Origin: Bosea beijingensis
GTDB lineage: Bacteria; Pseudomonadota; Alphaproteobacteria; Rhizobiales; Beijerinckiaceae
Direction of reading: 5' to 3'
Length of the DNA: 64,000 nt
Assembly: GCF_030758975.1 (NCBI RefSeq)
Contig: NZ_CP132359.1
Location: forward strand, 3,137,366-3,201,365
Made by a program: the position numbers and the translations under genes. The notes below the pieces were generated by a model. The model was not told the DNA's origin and did not search any database. It saw only the letters and a list, made by a program, of their open reading frames with translations. Shown here in pieces: positions 59,870-64,000 of the stretch. Numbering within the stretch: the stretch's first letter is position 1; each line of letters opens with the position of its first letter.

Positions 59870-60439
59870 GTGGCTGAAGGCGGATCGCAGGGGACATTGG
59901 TGTCGGGCGTAGCTCAGCGCTATGCCACCGCTTTGTTCGAGCTGGCTGAGGAGGCGGGTGCGATCGACACCGTCGCGGCGGCTCTGGATAGCTTCAACGG
60001 CCTGCTCGCCGAGAGCGAGGACCTCCGCCGCCTGATCGAGAGCCCGGCCTTCACCGCCGAGGAGCAGGTCGCGGCGATCAAGGCCGTGCTCGAGAAGGCC
60101 GGTATCACCGGCCTCGCCGCCAATTTCATCGGCTTCGTCGCCAGCAAGCGCCGTCTCTTCGCGCTGCCGGGCATGATCGCCGGCTACAAGCGTCTGGTCG
60201 CCGAGGCCAAGGGCATCGTCTCCGCCGAGGTGACGGTCGCCGAGGAGCCCACGGCCAAGCGCGTCGACGAGATCCGCGCGGCGCTGAAGGGCGTCGCCGG
60301 CAAGGATGTCGACGTCTCGATCAAGATCGACCCGGCCCTGATCGGCGGGCTCATCGTCAAGATGGGCTCCCGCATGGTCGACGCCTCGCTGAAAACCAAA
60401 CTCAACTCAATTCGTCTTGCCATGAAAGAGGTCGGCTGA
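59870..60439 (+). CDS. atpH: ATP synthase F1 subunit delta
   Basis: The 189-residue subunit connects the F1 head to the peripheral stalk. [40 protein letters not shown] and [20 protein letters not shown] are the OSCP/delta signatures. GTG 59870 is preferred because CGGGAAGC precedes it; TTG 59849 is in frame. It is the first gene of atpH-A-G-D, the usual split F1 operon of alphaproteobacteria. Its stop overlaps atpA by one base (TGATG). Confidence 0.95.
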   Translation: MAEGGSQGTLVSGVAQRYATALFELAEEAGAIDTVAAALDSFNGLLAESEDLRRLIESPAFTAEEQVAAIKAVLEKAGITGLAANFIGFVASKRRLFALPGMIAGYKRLVAEAKGIVSAEVTVAEEPTAKRVDEIRAALKGVAGKDVDVSIKIDPALIGGLIVKMGSRMVDASLKTKLNSIRLAMKEVG

Positions 60440-61971
60440 TGGACATCCGCCCCGCTGAAATCTCCGCCATCCTGAAGGCCCAGATTTCGAACTTCGGCTC
60501 GGAAGCTTCGGTCACCGAAGTCGGCCAGGTTCTCTCCGTCGGCGACGGCATCGCCCGCGTCTACGGCCTCGACAAGGTCCAGGCCGGTGAGATGGTCGAG
60601 TTCGAATCCGGCGTGCGCGGCATGGCGCTCAACCTCGAGAGCGACAATGTCGGCGTCGTGATCTTCGGTTCCGACCGTGACATCAAGGAAGGCCAGACCG
60701 TCAAGCGCACCGGCGCCATCGTCGACGTTCCCGTCGGCAAGGAGCTGCTCGGCCGCGTCGTCGACGCTCTCGGCAACCCGATCGACGGCAAGGGCCCGAT
60801 CAAGGCCAAGGCCCGCGCCCGCGTCGACGTCAAGGCGCCCGGCATCATCCCGCGCAAGTCGGTGCATGAGCCGATGGCGACCGGCCTCAAGGCGGTCGAC
60901 GCCCTGATCCCGATCGGCCGTGGCCAGCGCGAGCTGATTATCGGCGACCGCCAGACCGGCAAGACCGCCGTGGCGCTCGACACGATCCTGAACCAGAAGC
61001 CGCTGAACGTCGAAGGCGCCCCGGAGAGCCAGAAGCTCTACTGCGTTTACGTCGCCGTCGGCCAGAAGCGTTCGACCGTCGCCCAGCTCGTGAAGGTGCT
61101 CGAGGAGCGCGGCGCGCTGGAGTACTCGATCGTCGTGGCGGCCACCGCCTCCGACCCGGCCCCGATGCAGTTCCTGGCGCCGTTCGCCGGATGCTCGATG
61201 GGCGAGTTCTTCCGCGACAACGGCATGCACGCCGTCATCATCTATGACGACCTGTCGAAGCAGGCCGTCGCTTACCGCCAGATGTCGCTGCTGCTGCGCC
61301 GCCCGCCGGGCCGCGAGGCCTATCCGGGCGACGTGTTCTATCTTCACTCCCGCTTGCTCGAGCGCGCGGCGAAGATGGGCGAGGCCGCCGGCCTTGGCTC
61401 GCTGACGGCGCTGCCGGTCATCGAGACGCAGGCGAACGACGTGTCTGCCTACATCCCGACCAACGTGATCTCGATCACCGACGGCCAGATCTTCCTTGAG
61501 ACGGACCTGTTCTATCAGGGCATCCGCCCGGCGGTGAACGTCGGCCTCTCGGTGTCGCGCGTCGGTTCGTCGGCGCAGACCAAGGCCACCAAGAAGGTCG
61601 CCGGCAAGATCAAGGGCGAACTCGCCCAGTATCGCGAGATGGCCGCCTTCGCCCAGTTCGGTTCGGACCTCGACGCGGTCACGCAGCGCCTGCTCAACCG
61701 CGGTGCCCGCCTGACCGAGCTCCTGAAGCAGCCGCAGTTCTCGCCGCTGAAGATGGAAGAGCAGGTCGTCGTGATCTATGCCGGCGTGAACGGCTATCTC
61801 GACGCGCTGCCGGTCAGCAAGGTCCGCGCCTTCGAGGACGGCCTGCTCGCGCTGGTTCGCGGCAAGCATGCCGACATGCTGAACGAGATCGGCTCGTCCA
61901 AGGACCTGTCGGACGCCAACGCCGCCAAGCTCAAGGACATCGTCGCGGGCTTCGCGAAGTCCTTCGCCTGA
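60439..61971 (+). CDS. atpA: ATP synthase F1 subunit alpha
   Basis: The 510-residue regulatory nucleotide-binding subunit of F1. It starts [20 protein letters not shown], has the P-loop [14 protein letters not shown], the [20 protein letters not shown] block and the arginine-finger segment [33 protein letters not shown] (split here). The length is normal. A 104-base gap without evident hairpin follows before atpG. Confidence 0.97.
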   Translation: MDIRPAEISAILKAQISNFGSEASVTEVGQVLSVGDGIARVYGLDKVQAGEMVEFESGVRGMALNLESDNVGVVIFGSDRDIKEGQTVKRTGAIVDVPVGKELLGRVVDALGNPIDGKGPIKAKARARVDVKAPGIIPRKSVHEPMATGLKAVDALIPIGRGQRELIIGDRQTGKTAVALDTILNQKPLNVEGAPESQKLYCVYVAVGQKRSTVAQLVKVLEERGALEYSIVVAATASDPAPMQFLAPFAGCSMGEFFRDNGMHAVIIYDDLSKQAVAYRQMSLLLRRPPGREAYPGDVFYLHSRLLERAAKMGEAAGLGSLTALPVIETQANDVSAYIPTNVISITDGQIFLETDLFYQGIRPAVNVGLSVSRVGSSAQTKATKKVAGKIKGELAQYREMAAFAQFGSDLDAVTQRLLNRGARLTELLKQPQFSPLKMEEQVVVIYAGVNGYLDALPVSKVRAFEDGLLALVRGKHADMLNEIGSSKDLSDANAAKLKDIVAGFAKSFA

Positions 61972-62075
61972 TCATCATTGCCGGCGCGGCCGAGTTCTCA
62001 GCTCCGCCGCGCTGCTTCTCTGGATTGCTTCGTTGCCGCGCCTGCCGTGGCTGACGAGTAGGGGATCAAGATCGG

Positions 62076-62945
62076 ATGCCGTCCCTTAAGGACCTACGCA
62101 ATCGCATCGCTTCGGTGAAGTCGACGCAGAAGATCACCAAGGCCATGCAGATGGTTGCGGCTGCGAAGCTGCGCCGGGCGCAGACGGCCGCCGAGGCCGC
62201 GCGGCCCTATGCCGAGCGCATGGAGACGGTGCTGTCGAACCTCGCTTCCGGCGTGTCCGGTTCGAGCGCGCCGCGCCTGATCGCCGGCACGGGCTCCGAC
62301 AAGGTGCATCTGCTGCTGGTGCTGACCGCCGAGCGCGGCCTGTGCGGTGCCTTCAACTCCTCGATCGCGCGCCTCGCCCGCGACAAGGCGAATGCGCTGA
62401 AGGCCGAGGGTAAGACGGTCAAGATCATCTGCGTCGGCAAGAAGGGCTACGATATCCTGCGGCGCCAGTTCGCGGCGGAGATCATCGAGTTCATCGACCT
62501 GCGCGAATTCAAGCAGGTCGGCTTCGCCAATGCGGAGGCGATCGCCCAGAACGTGCTGGCCCGCTTCGGCAACGGCGAGTTCGACGTCGCGACGCTGTTC
62601 TTCTCGCGCTTCCGCTCGGTGATCGCCCAGATCCCGACCGCGCAGCGCATCATCCCGGCTGAAATCCCCGAAGGGACGAAGCAGACCGACGCCGTCTACG
62701 ATTACGAGCCGGACGAGGGCGAGATTCTGGAAGCGCTGCTGCCGCGCAACCTGACCGTCCAGGTCCTGCGCGGGCTGCTCGAGAACGCCGCCTCCGAACA
62801 GGGCGCGCGCATGTCGGCGATGGATTCCGCCACGCGCAACGCCGGCGAGATGATCAAGAAGCAGACGCAGATCTACAACCGCTCACGCCAGGCGATGATC
62901 ACGAAGGAACTGATCGAGATCATCTCTGGCGCGGAAGCGCTCTAA
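62076..62945 (+). CDS. atpG: ATP synthase F1 subunit gamma
   Basis: The 289-residue rotor shaft. The N-terminal helix [33 protein letters not shown] (split here) and the C-terminal helix [20 protein letters not shown] are conserved. [15 protein letters not shown] lies in the Rossmann-like body. It is followed after 74 bases by atpD. Confidence 0.97.
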   Translation: MPSLKDLRNRIASVKSTQKITKAMQMVAAAKLRRAQTAAEAARPYAERMETVLSNLASGVSGSSAPRLIAGTGSDKVHLLLVLTAERGLCGAFNSSIARLARDKANALKAEGKTVKIICVGKKGYDILRRQFAAEIIEFIDLREFKQVGFANAEAIAQNVLARFGNGEFDVATLFFSRFRSVIAQIPTAQRIIPAEIPEGTKQTDAVYDYEPDEGEILEALLPRNLTVQVLRGLLENAASEQGARMSAMDSATRNAGEMIKKQTQIYNRSRQAMITKELIEIISGAEAL

Positions 62946-63004
62946 CCGCCTAATCTTCGCCGGTGGAGAGATCCACCGGCTGCCGTCACATCCGAATGCG
63001 CTAG

Positions 63005-64000
<996 letters not shown>

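Overview
This 64 kb window is high-GC, densely packed, largely housekeeping and nutrient-acquisition chromosome from an alphaproteobacterium, most likely Hyphomicrobiales. Supporting traits are the class I (archaeal-type) LysRS, the priA-atpHAGD order, Tat-type binding-protein signals, a DUF6481 protein, a tripartite tricarboxylate transporter and an N4-spaced Pho box of the rhizobial type. A Bosea-like genus would fit, but that is recollection of gene content rather than a comparison. I see no rRNA, tRNA, CRISPR array, transposase or prophage.

Layout. 1-2.0 kb: proB-proA (proline) on the minus strand, cut by the left edge. 2.3-7.6 kb: a DUF6481 coiled-coil protein with a strong terminator, an ECF sigma / membrane anti-sigma / S8 peptidase module, then a family-4 glycosyltransferase and an ETFB-lysine-methyltransferase-like protein. 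7.7-9.3 kb: a globin-coupled chemoreceptor preceded by an FNR/FixK-type box. 9.4-21.7 kb: a large C-P lyase (phosphonate) locus: hexapeptide acetyltransferase, phnN, a minus-strand chain phnG-H-I-J-K-L-M-DUF1045, the regulator phnF, and the uptake genes phnC-D-E-E behind a Pho box. 22-28.5 kb: RND efflux pair and PBP1C (pbpC). 28.5-35.4 kb: thioester alpha-2-macroglobulin in tandem with pbpC, and a divergent peptidoglycan-binding protein whose trypsin-like domain has lost its catalytic residues. 35.5-38.7 kb: tctCBA-type transporter. 38.7-49.1 kb: fatty-acid oxidation genes, DUF808, nitroreductase, D-2-hydroxyacid FAD dehydrogenase, lysS, an M20 amidohydrolase and an orphan binding protein. 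49.2-55.7 kb: uronate catabolism (fructuronate reductase, glucuronate isomerase) divergent from a peptide-type ABC importer that lacks ATPases here. 55.7-64 kb: DUF4337, xerC, priA and the F1 ATP synthase operon atpH-A-G-D, cut by the right edge.

How the parts work together. The phosphonate locus is complete for import (CDEE), C-P cleavage (GHIJKLM) and PRPP formation (N). It appears to have two controls: PhoB at phnC and PhnF at the phnF/phnG divergent region. PhnP is not in the window. Palindromic intergenic repeats of at least two families are scattered through it. Two of them, and one unrelated hairpin, each sit just downstream of a binding-protein gene in a transport operon, where they could protect or uncouple the mRNA.

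The most novel-looking signals are the anti-sigma periplasmic domain that mirrors the prodomain of the neighbouring S8 peptidase, the dead protease beside the macroglobulin/PBP1C pair, phnN fitted with no spare base between two antisense neighbours, and the FNR-type box in front of an oxygen-sensing chemoreceptor.
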